This document shows positions 24,769-33,341 of a stretch of 35,229 nucleotides of DNA, in pieces. The position numbers were made by a program, and so were the translations under genes. The notes under the pieces were generated by a model. The model had not been told where the DNA came from. It saw nothing but the letters and a program-made list of their open reading frames with translations, and ran no database searches. This stretch comes from Chryseobacterium sp. Leaf180. GTDB taxonomy: Bacteria > Bacteroidota > Bacteroidia > Flavobacteriales > Weeksellaceae. Location: contig NZ_LMPJ01000015.1 in NCBI RefSeq assembly GCF_001424585.1, forward strand, positions 1 through 35,229. Direction: 5' to 3'. Position 1 is the stretch's first letter. Each line of letters starts with the position of its first letter.

Positions 24769-24963
24769 CTATTTTTTTGGAGGTATCGGATGTGTTTCGC
24801 CACCGGTATCTCCTCCCGTATCTCCGCCGGTTCCAGTTCCCGGATCTGTACCGCCACCAGGATTTGTTGTCTGCAGGGTTACCTGTCCGTCAGGGTTGCA
24901 TGATGTATCTGAATTGTGATTTCCAAATGCTAAACCAAGTAGCACTAAAATAAATTGTAACAT
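24769..24963 (-). CDS. Small membrane/secreted peptide with a Gly-Asp-Thr tail
   Basis: The frame is open to 25086, but the first part (basic, Phe-rich) is unconvincing. From the ATG at 24961-24963 it encodes 64 residues: a hydrophobic N-terminus (MLQFILVLLGLAFGNHNS), a Cys (TSCNPDGQ), then a low-complexity tail with repeats of GDTGGDTGGET ending HPIPPKK. The layout suggests a small exported or membrane-tethered peptide with a flexible extracellular tail. I do not know its function. It is followed by a strong terminator and lies divergently from the 265-residue membrane protein at 25341, with about 380 bp between the starts. Confidence 0.6.
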   Translation of the reverse strand: MLQFILVLLGLAFGNHNSDTSCNPDGQVTLQTTNPGGGTDPGTGTGGDTGGDTGGETHPIPPKK

Positions 24964-25086
24964 TTTTTCAAAAAATTTAATTGTTAAAGCATTCGTGTTC
25001 TTCTCTGCGAAACAGATCGCAGGCAGCTTGACACGGTTAAAAAAATTGAAGCGCTTCTTAAATTTTTTGGGAAGTAATACCTTCAA

Positions 25087-25340
25087 AAACGGAAGAGAAA
25101 CATCTGCTTCCCAACCCGGAGTTTTCTTCCGTTTTATCAGGTGATTTAGAAATCTTTGGATTTGTAATTGTTTTTTCCTCGCTGATTTCTTTTACAAATA
25201 TCTAATAGAATAAACCGAATCTACAGACAGTGGATTGACAGCAAACAATTGCGTAATCGTCTGATTTTTACGGAAAACCGTAACGCTGATATGAAATTGA
25301 TGTCTATCTTAGACAGCAGAAAATCAATCAACCAGTCGGA
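25087..25340. other. Divergent intergenic region with a small inverted repeat and a coding-like remnant
   Basis: TTACGG-AAAA-CCGTAA (25268-25283) is a perfect 6-bp inverted repeat about 60 bp upstream of the 265-residue gene and could be an operator. On the minus strand a stretch of about 45 codons (KEISEEKTITNPKISKS) is open and compositionally coding-like but has no start. It may be the tail of a lost regulator gene. No exact promoter box was found. Confidence 0.3.
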
Positions 25341-26138
25341 ATGATCAGTAAGAAGAAACTCTTAGTGGAAACAGTGTTTGAAACTGCCGGAAAGAAGCTT
25401 CCAAAGGCAAGTGTAAATTCTATTTCAATTTATTTAAGTGTAAAATTTGAAGAGACATACGGCCATCAAAGAGATGCTAGAGCATTCAGCAGATACTATA
25501 AATTTTTGGTCAATGACGGAGTAGATTATAATATTGATGATGTGACCTTGTTGTATTTGAGTAAATACATTGGCTATAAAGATTTTGAAGATTTCTGCAG
25601 TAAGGTACATGTAGACGGTGGCGACGGATCAACGATTCTCAAGCTTGCATTTGGAGACTCGTTGTCCGAGAAAATTCAGCAGGTTTTTATAACCGTTAAC
25701 CCTGTTTTTAAAATGCCTGATTTTGTAAAGAAAAACGGCATGGGAATAATGGAAATGACTTTGTTAGTATGCCTGGTTACCGGCGGCGTTTTGAAGTCAG
25801 GGGATCGCAGCCAGACGCCGGATAGAGAAGGAATAATTGGTGGTCATGCAACCTCAAAAGACAAGATATACATGTACTGGAACGGTGCAGAATATATTGC
25901 CACAGACAGCAGTTACATTCGCCCGGAAGTAAAAGTAATAGCCTTAAAAAAAGAAGAGCTATTGCATTTCAAAAAGATAAAAATACCGGATACCATTACG
26001 GAAAGATCTTTACACAAAATATGGTATTCTAAAAAGAACAATAAAGTGGAGTTTTTCACCGCAGACGGCAATAATCCTGAAAACGGAAAAAGCCTCAATC
26101 CGTTGACAGAACATATATTGTATAAATACAGGGATTGA
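25341..26138 (+). CDS. 265-residue protein with one membrane helix, unknown function
   Basis: An N-terminal soluble domain (about 1-130) has a conserved-looking core (RYYKFLVNDGVDYNIDD, YLSKYIGYKDFEDFC). One hydrophobic helix follows (GIMEMTLLVCLVTGGVL, about 134-150), then a C-terminal domain of about 115 residues (KDKIYMYWNGAEYIATD, HKIWYSKKNNKVEFFTADG). With no signal peptide, the N-terminal domain should be cytoplasmic and the C-terminal domain periplasmic, the topology of a simple transmembrane sensor or anchor. I recall similar proteins in Chryseobacterium as conserved hypotheticals, without known function. The ATG at 25341 is well placed. Neighbours are unrelated remnants, so context does not help. 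Confidence 0.75.
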   Translation: MISKKKLLVETVFETAGKKLPKASVNSISIYLSVKFEETYGHQRDARAFSRYYKFLVNDGVDYNIDDVTLLYLSKYIGYKDFEDFCSKVHVDGGDGSTILKLAFGDSLSEKIQQVFITVNPVFKMPDFVKKNGMGIMEMTLLVCLVTGGVLKSGDRSQTPDREGIIGGHATSKDKIYMYWNGAEYIATDSSYIRPEVKVIALKKEELLHFKKIKIPDTITERSLHKIWYSKKNNKVEFFTADGNNPENGKSLNPLTEHILYKYRD

Positions 26139-26257
26139 GATTAGTTGACATCATAACGTGTGTTACTTTGAATAGTCTATAGAAAGAATTCAGCACATTT
26201 TAAGAGTGATATAAAACTGTGCAAAAAAAATCTATCTTTTCTGTTCCTTTGCCTTTA

Positions 26258-26499
26258 TTAAAAATCATGACCTTCATTACTTTCCATAAAACGCAGCCTT
26301 ACATCTGCTGTAATCCTTGTCGCACCCAGATCAGTCTCTGCGGGAATCAGTGAGACATTGGTATTCCTTACAAACGATCCGGCACATTCAACTATTATAC
26401 CTTCTCCCCATTCAATCCTATTTTCTCCAGCATGTCAGTATCGATCTGATCAACAGGAATACGATATTGCCCTTCAAATTCTGAATAAATACTGCATTT
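26258..26499 (-). pseudogene. Frameshifted gene tail of unknown family
   Basis: Two adjacent minus-strand frames together read as one conserved-looking protein end. The upstream frame gives EFEGQYRIPVDQIDTDMLEK and IGLNGEK. After a shift near 26400 the other frame gives VECAGSFVRNTNVSLIPAE and RITADVRLRFMESNEGHDF before TAA (26258-26260). There is no start, and an in-frame TAA precedes the segment. I do not recognise the family. The rest of 26139-26632 holds only a doubtful plus-strand ORF (26358-26612) antisense to this segment. Confidence 0.5.
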
Positions 26500-26570
26500 T
26501 TAAAATTGTCACTGAAAAATTTTCTTTATTTATAGCAGGAATAGCTATAGAAGCGTTTTACCGTTTGTTA

Positions 26571-26610
26571 TTAAAAAAACAAAAAGCGATTCCAAATATG
26601 AAATCGCTTT
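26571..26610 (-). terminator. Rho-independent terminator of the collagen-like protein gene
   Basis: On the minus strand AAAGCGATTTC pairs with GGAATCGCTTT over 11 bp (one G-T pair) with a 6-nt loop and is followed by a T-rich run (TTGTTTTTTT). It lies about 25 bp after the stop at 26633. Confidence 0.85.
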
Positions 26611-26632
26611 AAAAAAAAATTGCGCAATATTC

Positions 26633-27991
26633 TTACTGCACGGTTAAAGGCAGTGTAATGGTCGTCGGAAGACCTATTGTAGCCCGTGTCGTCTCGGTAG
26701 TCTGAACTTTCCATCCGAAGTTTGAAGTTGCAGATGCTGTACAGGTACCGGATGTATTGTAAATGTTTGTTGTTCCTATTATAGCAGTATTTTGTGCATA
26801 GCCGTTGGCATTAATGTTATCAAGCTGAAAAAATTTCCCGGTTGTACCTTCATAATACAGATATTTTCCATTTCTGTTTTGTGTAGTTGTACTTCCCGAG
26901 TTGATATACTTTACGGGACCGCTGCAGGATCCGTCACCATAATAGGTTTGAGCACCGGGAATGGTCCCGTCAACATTAACAGTCAGATAAAATCCATTAA
27001 TTGTTTTTATAGAATAATTGCTGAGTCCGCCACTTTGTACATATCCGATAAGTTGATTGTTGGCATCTACCAGTCTTCCCAATCCGACATTTGTAGCAGA
27101 ACCCGACGCAGGTGTTGACCAGGTGCCGTCACCACGAAGATACGTCGTACTTGAAGGAGTGCCGCTTGCAGAGATTTTACCGATGGTAACAGCACCATTC
27201 AGTATCTTAACAGAACTGACTGCATCATCTGAAAGTTTTGAAGTGGTGACCGTTCCGTTTGCAACCTTACTGGTAGTAACAGAGTTTATTACTAAATCTG
27301 AATTCTGAATACTGTTGGTTAAGGCCAGTTTGGTATATTCAATAGCAGCAGAAGGAATTATTTTAGCGTTCGTAACAGATGCATCTGCGATTTTTGCAGT
27401 CGTAACAGCATTATTGGCAATTGTAGTTACAGCGGTACTGCTGATAACGACGTCTCCTGATGCAGTTTGTGGAGGCAACGGAGAGAAGGGTGCCGTTGAA
27501 CTCGTCAGATAAATTTGTGCGCCCGCAGTTCCGTTAGCAATTCCCTGACCGGCTGCACCTGTCGGTCCCTGAATGCCCTGAGGACCTTGGATTCCCTGAA
27601 TACCTTGAGCACCCTGTACGCCGTTACAAACATAATTGGTTGCGCTAACTTCTGATGCATCAAGAGTTCCGTTACTGTTAGTATCCAATCCACTTTCTAC
27701 TTTCAGTCCGCCGGATGCACAGTTGGCACCGGCTGGCTCGGCCGTAGTTTTTACCAATGCGCTGGAAGAGGCACCCCCCACAGAAGATCTTGAAGCCTTT
27801 CCTATCGTACCGTCTGCTTTCATTACCAAAACCTGATCGAAGGTTGAAGAACTGCTGCCGTTTCCGAGGGAACGCACCCGCAATGTACCGTTTACATCTA
27901 ATGTTTCAGTGGGCTGTTGGGTATTGATTCCCACCTGTGCGCTTGCAAAATATCCACACAGTGCGAATGCAAGGAATAGATTTTTTTTCAT
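26633..27991 (-). CDS. Secreted collagen-like surface protein
   Basis: 452 residues with a signal peptide (MKKNLFLAFALCGYFASAQ) and a head typical of Bacteroidetes surface proteins (VGINTQQPTETLDVNGTLRV). Next come an SGGLKVESGLDTNSNG segment with a calcium-loop look (DTNSNGTLDASE, then YVCNG) and a short collagen-like tract of G-x-Q/P-G-I-Q repeats (about residues 130-150). Several degenerate repeats follow (NNAVTTAKIADASVTNAKI and VTTSKVANGTVTTSKL). The last 150 residues form a distinct C-terminal domain with two cysteines and no recognisable T9SS sorting motif. The function is probably cell-surface or adhesive. Regulation: a -7 box lies 33 bp upstream of the ATG, and a clear terminator follows. 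The signal and repeats are certain; the role is inferred. Confidence 0.85.
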   Translation of the reverse strand: MKKNLFLAFALCGYFASAQVGINTQQPTETLDVNGTLRVRSLGNGSSSSTFDQVLVMKADGTIGKASRSSVGGASSSALVKTTAEPAGANCASGGLKVESGLDTNSNGTLDASEVSATNYVCNGVQGAQGIQGIQGPQGIQGPTGAAGQGIANGTAGAQIYLTSSTAPFSPLPPQTASGDVVISSTAVTTIANNAVTTAKIADASVTNAKIIPSAAIEYTKLALTNSIQNSDLVINSVTTSKVANGTVTTSKLSDDAVSSVKILNGAVTIGKISASGTPSSTTYLRGDGTWSTPASGSATNVGLGRLVDANNQLIGYVQSGGLSNYSIKTINGFYLTVNVDGTIPGAQTYYGDGSCSGPVKYINSGSTTTQNRNGKYLYYEGTTGKFFQLDNINANGYAQNTAIIGTTNIYNTSGTCTASATSNFGWKVQTTETTRATIGLPTTITLPLTVQ

Positions 27992-28023
27992 ATCAAGTAA
28001 ATTTTATAGTTTCTCATATGGCA

Positions 28024-28031
28024 CAAATATA
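28024..28031 (-). promoter_or_regulatory. Bacteroidetes -7 box (TATATTTG) of the collagen-like protein gene
   Basis: An exact TAnnTTTG match on the minus strand, 33 bp before the ATG at 27991. A TTG (RC of 28047-28049) lies 15 bp further upstream. That is shorter than the usual spacing of about 19, so only the -7 box is counted as evidence. Confidence 0.55.
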
Positions 28032-28097
28032 TCTATTTAGACAGTACAATCTACTTTTTAATCACATATTTCAGAATATAAATTGAGAGCCTGATAA

Positions 28098-28392
28098 ATC
28101 AACCGTTTACTTGATGATCTGCAAAAAAATATTAAAAATTATGTCATTTTGGACGGAGCAGCAGGAGGTACTCAGGCAAAAGTTGTAATGCCATTTTTAT
28201 CAAGGTTCGTAAATGTAATATGGGGTTTAAATACGTCTTCAGACAGCGAAATCAACATCAGAATGGCTGATATATTCAGATTGTTTGTGTAAACTCATTG
28301 ATTGTCCGTTCACAAAGTCTTGACCTACTAAAGATGCGGCTCCAACTTTTGACGTATTGAAATCCGGTTATGTTTTGGAAAAATTATACTGA
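28098..28392 (+). pseudogene. Decayed coding remnant, unknown family
   Basis: Bases 28098-28292 form an open frame of 64 codons without a start (NYVILDGAAGGTQAKVVMPF, then FVNVIWGLNTSSDSEINIRM), ending in TAA. A second frame, 28324-28392, reads PTKDAAPTFDVLKSGYVLEK and ends in TGA. Both look like protein sequence in codon use and composition, but they are separated by stops and lack starts. I do not recognise the protein. The rest of 27992-28626 shows only the -7 box of the collagen-like gene. Confidence 0.35.
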
Positions 28393-28626
28393 TCAAATGA
28401 GGGGAGTCAGCCATTTGATGGGGACTAAAATATCTTGGAGAACACTTTGAAAATCTTTGCTCACATAAATCGTAAGATGAATATCAAATGATCATTTAAA
28501 ACTCGTGTTATACTAAAAAATCTCACGGGATGTAATGTTTGCCGTCCCATAGATGTCTTACATTTACATCATATCAATTCGAAATAGTACCATACGGTAA
28601 AATCAGGTCACTTAAAAAAACGATCT

Positions 28627-30093
28627 ATGAAAAAATTAATACTAACTTTCTTACTAACCTTTTCATTCACACAAAGTTTCGCACAGAAATTTGAAGTAAG
28701 TTATTCGCCGTCTGCATATAATGACACCTTTGCGGGCAATGTAATTGTCTACCTGTCAAAAGATAATCAGGAGCCAAAAAACGGCGCGGTAGGCGTTGAC
28801 CTGTTTCCCTGTTTTAGAAAATCAGTTAAAAATCTAAAACCCGGGGATTCTTTTGTAATCGGCGATGATGCAGTGTCTTACCCTAAAGTTATTTCAGACA
28901 TTGAGCGCGGAGAATATTTTGTACAGATTGTCTGGGACAGAAATTTGGGCGGAAGACAGATTTCAGAAAGCACAGGGAATCTATTCAGCAAAAGCCAAAA
29001 GATCGTACTGACGAAAAACTACGCTGAAATCTTTAAAATAAATGCCACCGAGATTATTCCGGAAAAAACTTTTACCAGTACTCAATATGTGAAAGAACTG
29101 AAAGTACCCTCTGCTTTATTGAGCAATTTTCAGAAAACATCAATGACAGTCAATGCCGCGGTGGTCTTACCGGTAGAATATTATACTGAACCCACCAGAA
29201 AATTTCCCGTTCTGTTTACCATTTTCGGTTATGGAGCAGATTATCATTATTTCTCCGGCAATAATGTGCCAACCACTTCTCTCGAAAATATTCCTGTGAT
29301 AAAAGTTTTTCTGGATGGCAATTGCAGATCAGGACATTCTGTGTACGCCAACAGCGATAATAACGGACCTTGGGGCGATGCTCTGGTTAAAGAATTTATT
29401 CCCGCTTTGGAAAAGATGTATCGTTGCAATGGCGCTAGATTACTTACCGGTCATAGCAGTGGCGGTTGGTCAACCTTATGGCTTCAGACACATTACCCTA
29501 AGATATTTTCTGCCTGTTTCTCCAGTTCTCCGGATCCTGTCAATTTTCAAAACTTTCAAAAAATAAATTTATACAGTGATGCAAATATGTTTTATCAGGA
29601 TGACCTTACGCCGCGGTTATTATCTTCAGTTGCAGGAAATATTCCATGGATGAAAATGAAAGATATTGTTCAACTCGAAAATGTACTTTACCGTGGCGAG
29701 CAGCTCAATTCTTTTAATGCCGTTTTCAGTAAAAAAGGGAAGGATGGTTTACCTGAAAAACTCTGTGATCCAATTACCGGAAATATTGATCAGTCTGTAT
29801 TTGAAAACTGGAAAAAATATGATATTGCTGCCTATTTAAAAGACAACTGGACCACTTTAAGCAGGGATCTGGAAGGGAAAGTTAGGATTGCGGTAGGTGA
29901 TCAGGACAATTTCTTCCTGGATCAATCGGTCCGTGCTTTAGAAATGGATATGAAAAAACTGAATTCAGATTTTAAATTTGCGTACTACCCGGGAGATCAT
30001 TTTACGGCATCTACGCCGCAGTACAGAAAAGACGGGAATATATTTTTAAAGGAACAGTATCTCGAATGGCTTAAAAATAACCCACAAAAGTGA
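28627..30093 (+). CDS. Secreted esterase, alpha/beta hydrolase (Fes/esterase D type)
   Basis: 488 residues with a signal peptide (about 1-19, MKKLILTFLLTFSFTQSFAQ). The first 170 residues or so form a beta-rich N-terminal domain, followed by an alpha/beta hydrolase domain of the putative esterase family. The catalytic triad is visible: the nucleophile elbow GHSSGG with Ser277, an Asp at 425 or 427 (VGDQDNFFLD) and His458 (YYPGDHF). The PVLFTIFGYGADY loop probably holds the oxyanion hole. Relatives hydrolyse ester bonds in siderophores, feruloylated polysaccharides or acetylated substrates; the substrate here cannot be told. It is followed 90 bp later by a secreted serine hydrolase on the same strand, perhaps an operon. 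No exact promoter box was found upstream. Confidence 0.85.
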   Translation: MKKLILTFLLTFSFTQSFAQKFEVSYSPSAYNDTFAGNVIVYLSKDNQEPKNGAVGVDLFPCFRKSVKNLKPGDSFVIGDDAVSYPKVISDIERGEYFVQIVWDRNLGGRQISESTGNLFSKSQKIVLTKNYAEIFKINATEIIPEKTFTSTQYVKELKVPSALLSNFQKTSMTVNAAVVLPVEYYTEPTRKFPVLFTIFGYGADYHYFSGNNVPTTSLENIPVIKVFLDGNCRSGHSVYANSDNNGPWGDALVKEFIPALEKMYRCNGARLLTGHSSGGWSTLWLQTHYPKIFSACFSSSPDPVNFQNFQKINLYSDANMFYQDDLTPRLLSSVAGNIPWMKMKDIVQLENVLYRGEQLNSFNAVFSKKGKDGLPEKLCDPITGNIDQSVFENWKKYDIAAYLKDNWTTLSRDLEGKVRIAVGDQDNFFLDQSVRALEMDMKKLNSDFKFAYYPGDHFTASTPQYRKDGNIFLKEQYLEWLKNNPQK

Positions 30094-30183
30094 GCGAATT
30101 TAAAATATCGCCCCATATTCCCTTCATGTTCAAAAATTCTTGTAACAACATTCGTGTGGCACCTACTAATTGCAAAAACTAAA

Positions 30184-31239
30184 ATGACCAGATTTTTTTT
30201 ATTGCTGATTTTCACTTTCGCTTGTATACAGAGTTTCGCTCAAAATCAGAAATTCGTGGATGGAGTCGTCAGAAAAAATCTCAAAAAATTTCCCGATGTC
30301 GGCCTGGTAATTGGAGTTTATCAAAACGGAAAAACCAGTTATTTCTCTTACGGAACACTGACCGCAAACGGAAAAACCAAAACCGACAGCACCACGGTTT
30401 TCGAAATAGGATCGGCTACAAAGACGTTTACCGCACTTTTGCTTGCAGAGGAAATCGAAAAAGGAAAAATAAAACCTTTTGATTTCATCGACAGTTATCT
30501 TCCGGACGATCTTCGTTTGTCCTGTCAGATGAAAACTAAAGTGCTGATGACCGATCTCGCGACACATCAGTCCGGATTGCCAAACCTGAGCAACGATCAG
30601 TATTTTGAAGATTTAATGGCGAAAGATCCAAACAATCCTTTCCGTTTTGTTGATGAAAAATATCTTTACGATGTTCTGAGAAATACCGATTCCCTGAAAG
30701 ATTACCGGCAGTATCAGTATAACAATTTCGCCTTTTCGCTTTTAGGAAGTCTTCTGGCGCGACAGTCAAAAATATCTTATGAAGAAATGGTCTCAAAAAA
30801 TATTTTGGAACCTTTAAAAATGACGTCCACTACGTTTTCTGTTTCCAAAGATAAAAATACGGCCGGACTGTACAGTCAGCGCGGCGAAATGCAGAAACCG
30901 ATGATTCTCAATTCGGCTAATCCTGCCGGAGGATTGCACTCCAATGCCGTGGATTTAATTAAGTATCTGAAAGCGTTTCTCACTCATCAGGATTTTAAAG
31001 GAGCCGTAAAACGGATCGAACATACCTATTATGAAGATTCAAAGCGCAAACTGGGCTTAGGCTGGGAAATGGGCGATGGTTTTCTCGAAAAAGACGGCGA
31101 CACTTTTGGCAACTCGAGTCTGATGCGGTATTCAAAAAAGAACAAGGTCGCAATCGTCGTACTGTCCAATCATCAGAACGGTCAGCTCGTGCGCGATTTG
31201 ATGAACGAAGTATACGCCGAAAGCATCCGCAAAAAATAA
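30184..31239 (+). CDS. Secreted serine hydrolase, class C beta-lactamase/PBP fold
   Basis: I start at the ATG at 30184 (the frame is open from 30154), since it gives a signal peptide, MTRFFLLLIFTFACIQSFAQ. The protein has 351 residues. The SxxK motif is SATK (Ser77, Lys80) and the YxN motif is YNN (Tyr179-Asn181), both at normal spacing. The third motif (KTG or HxG) is not obvious: the expected place reads DGDTFGNSS, without the usual His or Lys. It could still act as an esterase or DD-peptidase-like enzyme, or be a binding variant. It follows a secreted esterase on the same strand, and both look like envelope or extracellular hydrolases. No resistance role can be claimed from sequence. Confidence 0.85.
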   Translation: MTRFFLLLIFTFACIQSFAQNQKFVDGVVRKNLKKFPDVGLVIGVYQNGKTSYFSYGTLTANGKTKTDSTTVFEIGSATKTFTALLLAEEIEKGKIKPFDFIDSYLPDDLRLSCQMKTKVLMTDLATHQSGLPNLSNDQYFEDLMAKDPNNPFRFVDEKYLYDVLRNTDSLKDYRQYQYNNFAFSLLGSLLARQSKISYEEMVSKNILEPLKMTSTTFSVSKDKNTAGLYSQRGEMQKPMILNSANPAGGLHSNAVDLIKYLKAFLTHQDFKGAVKRIEHTYYEDSKRKLGLGWEMGDGFLEKDGDTFGNSSLMRYSKKNKVAIVVLSNHQNGQLVRDLMNEVYAESIRKK

Positions 31240-31275
31240 TCAGATCTTCTGTATCAGTCTGTGTATATTTGATAA

Positions 31276-31580
31276 AATCAGGAATCAATTTCGGACGAAG
31301 ATAAAATCTATCCCCCGTCTGTTTATGCTGACAATGTTATCACTTTAAAAGCGCAGGGAAAAATCAATCCCACCGAAAACTTCAGCGTTTCCGGAGCCGT
31401 AAAAAACAAAGCCATATTCAGCATTAATGATCTGGATAAATTTCCGGAAACGCCGGTGAAAGATCTCATCCTTTACAATCACGCCGGTGAGATTAAAGAC
31501 ACGCTCAAAGGAATGAAAGGTGTTTGCTGAAAAATGTTTTGTCATCCGTGAAATATGCTTATGATAAATCGCGCGAAATC
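31276..31580 (+). pseudogene. Molybdopterin-binding-domain-like gene remnant, frameshifted
   Basis: Without a start codon, the frame from 31276 reads YPPSVYADNVITLKAQGK, then SVSGAVKNKAIFSINDLDKF and ILYNHAGEIKDTLKGMKGV, ending in an early TGA (31528-31530). Shifting by one base at about 31523 (one T short in GTTTGCTG) restores the frame as LLKNVLSSVKYAYDKSREI to about 31580, after which homology stops. This matches, by memory, the small exported proteins with an oxidoreductase molybdopterin-binding-like fold in Flavobacteriia. Both ends are missing and the gene is dead. It lies downstream of the serine hydrolase and runs towards the ExoVII-like gene. Confidence 0.65.
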
Positions 31581-31615
31581 CAGTCAGTCTTTCAATCAAA
31601 CCGTATCTTCGCTAC

Positions 31616-32959
31616 TCAAAACAGTTTTGCCACTAAAAACCCTATGGACAGGGCAATAACCATAGCTATTATCAATTTTGCATAGCCTATTTTTCGCTCT
31701 TCCAATTCAGCCTGTAAGCGCATATTCTCCTCTTTCACAGAATTCAGACTCGACTGCAAAGGCGCCATATTTTCTCTGACTGCAGACTGGATATTCTTTT
31801 CGTGGAGCATTGAAATCTCCTTCCGGTAATTCTCCATTTCAGTCTGCCTTTGCTTTTGCTGCTCCTGAAAATTTTTACTCATTTCTTCCATCTGTTTGGC
31901 TGAATTCTGCTGCAGTTTCTGAAATTCCTCGCTCCGGTTTTTCAGCTGATCGGCAAAATTCTTCTGATGGTTCTCCGTCTGTTCTTTATAGATTTTCTGC
32001 GCCTCCGAAAACTCCTCATTTTTCTTTTTCAGCTGTTTCTCCAGGGTACCCACCTGCTCTGAAAACTGCCTGGTCACATCTTTCTTAACCTCGTCAATCA
32101 GCATCGCCCTGGAATTGGACTTTTCATGGATCAGCTTTTCAGCAATGGCGTGAAGTCCCGCACCATAATCATGTGGCAGATGGAAACGCTTATCCGCCAG
32201 GCGGTCCAAAAGCGTCTCGTCTACCGTATGTCCGATCGCCGTAACCGTTACAGCCGTCATTCCAATAAACAGTTCAGATAAGCGCACATCATTGAACGTT
32301 TCCATACTCTGCCGGTCCCCTCCACCCCTTACCAGAGCGATCACATCATATTCCATCGCAGTTAGCTCCCTGAGTTTTTGCATAATGGAAGTAGACGAAG
32401 TAATGGAACACGGGTGATTATCGATATCAAAATAAACAGACGAGATATCCAGGCCTTCAGAAAAATCATTCTGCACAATGGCATTGTTTCCATAGATGTT
32501 GGCCACCTTTATTTTTTCATCCTGCAGCATCTTTCCGCGAATAAGCGTCTCCAGATCCTTAGACCCGGTCGCCAGCTTTTTCTGAATCAGTTCATACCGC
32601 TGAAGTTCCTCTTCAGAAATGGATTTTTCTTCCTGCTGGATAATATCATCGACGACAAAGCGCAGTTCGATGGAAGAATTTTTAATGCTTTTTTCAATAA
32701 AACCTTTCAGGGTATAGATCTCATTAGAGGTTATTTTGCTTCTCAGCAGTGCAGAAATCCGAACGCCTATCACCGAGCTGTCACCTTCCGAGTACAACTG
32801 ATCATAATAGTAATTACCGTAGGCCTTACCCCCACCAAACAGATACCGTCCTTTTAAGAAGATAAGGTTGACCGTCGCACTGAGTTTGAGTGCATTGCTG
32901 AAAATCCCCAACACGGATGCGGGCGTGTAAACCGGATAACTCAGTTCCTGATCCTCCAT
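31616..32959 (-). CDS. Exonuclease VII large-subunit homologue with a C-terminal membrane anchor
   Basis: 447 residues. An N-terminal OB-fold region (about 1-110) resembles the XseA substrate-binding domain. The catalytic core (about 130-275) has the XseA signatures DVIALVRGGGD, FNDVRLSELF and IGHTVDETLLDRLADKR; the Arg, His and Asp of the active site are kept, although HETD reads HTVD. Residues about 280-420 are a long Gln/Glu/Lys-rich coiled coil. The last 23 residues (YAKLIIAMVIALSIGFLVAKLF) are a single membrane helix, which ordinary XseA lacks; in ExoVII the coiled coil binds XseB small subunits. No xseB-like gene is adjacent. ExoVII degrades single-stranded DNA. A membrane-tethered form could act on incoming, secreted or membrane-proximal DNA, but that is inference. 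A -7 box lies 32 bp upstream of the ATG. Confidence 0.8.
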   Translation of the reverse strand: MEDQELSYPVYTPASVLGIFSNALKLSATVNLIFLKGRYLFGGGKAYGNYYYDQLYSEGDSSVIGVRISALLRSKITSNEIYTLKGFIEKSIKNSSIELRFVVDDIIQQEEKSISEEELQRYELIQKKLATGSKDLETLIRGKMLQDEKIKVANIYGNNAIVQNDFSEGLDISSVYFDIDNHPCSITSSTSIMQKLRELTAMEYDVIALVRGGGDRQSMETFNDVRLSELFIGMTAVTVTAIGHTVDETLLDRLADKRFHLPHDYGAGLHAIAEKLIHEKSNSRAMLIDEVKKDVTRQFSEQVGTLEKQLKKKNEEFSEAQKIYKEQTENHQKNFADQLKNRSEEFQKLQQNSAKQMEEMSKNFQEQQKQRQTEMENYRKEISMLHEKNIQSAVRENMAPLQSSLNSVKEENMRLQAELEERKIGYAKLIIAMVIALSIGFLVAKLF

Positions 32960-32990
32960 AATGTCATTCTGCTTTTTAAAGTCATCTGTA

Positions 32991-32998
32991 CAAAGATA
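32991..32998 (-). promoter_or_regulatory. Bacteroidetes -7 box (TATCTTTG) of the ExoVII-like gene
   Basis: An exact TAnnTTTG match on the minus strand, 32 bp before the ATG at 32959. No TTG stands at the usual upstream position. The gap 32960-33341 otherwise holds this box and a divergent one at 33136-33143, and no gene. Confidence 0.6.
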
Positions 32999-33135
32999 TT
33001 GCTAATTGCGGAAAAAACTGAAACCGGAATACCCCGGATTTCAAGCCGTAAATGACCAAAACCTGCACCAGCACGGGCAAATAAAACTTTTTTATCATTT
33101 CTTTAAATAACATGCGGTTGAATTAAAAATTAGTG

Positions 33136-33143
33136 TAGATTTG
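33136..33143 (+). promoter_or_regulatory. Bacteroidetes -7 box (TAGATTTG) of the tail-collar operon
   Basis: An exact TAnnTTTG match about 200 bp before the first collar gene, with a TTG at 33118-33120 (spacing 15, short of the usual 19). The long leader up to 33342 shows no ORF. Confidence 0.5.
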
Positions 33144-33341
33144 TAAGGTTCCCTTAACCCTTAAAACACACATTTACATAAACATACATTCCCGTAACTA
33201 TTCCCTGTCTTTGGATCATCACCTGGTGAATTTGATTCTGCTGAGCTGATCGGTGGGCTATATTTCGTATAAAACAGGATGCAGATCAGGATATGCTGCT
33301 TGAATGATCATCATTAAACCTTTAATTTAAAAACTATACCT

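Noticed and set aside
26358..26612. 84-residue plus-strand ORF
   Set aside because: It is antisense to a clear gene remnant and to the terminator of the collagen-like gene, with no recognisable features.
26633..27991. Degenerate repeats considered as a CRISPR array
   Set aside because: They are in-frame protein repeats (VTTAKI-like and collagen-like), without regular spacer-repeat structure.
30184..31239. Calling the serine hydrolase an antibiotic-resistance beta-lactamase
   Set aside because: Only the fold-level motifs are present and the third catalytic motif is unclear; the family includes many esterases and peptidases.
32378..32857. 159-residue plus-strand ORF
   Set aside because: It lies wholly antisense to the ExoVII-like gene, whose conserved motifs show the minus strand is the coding one.
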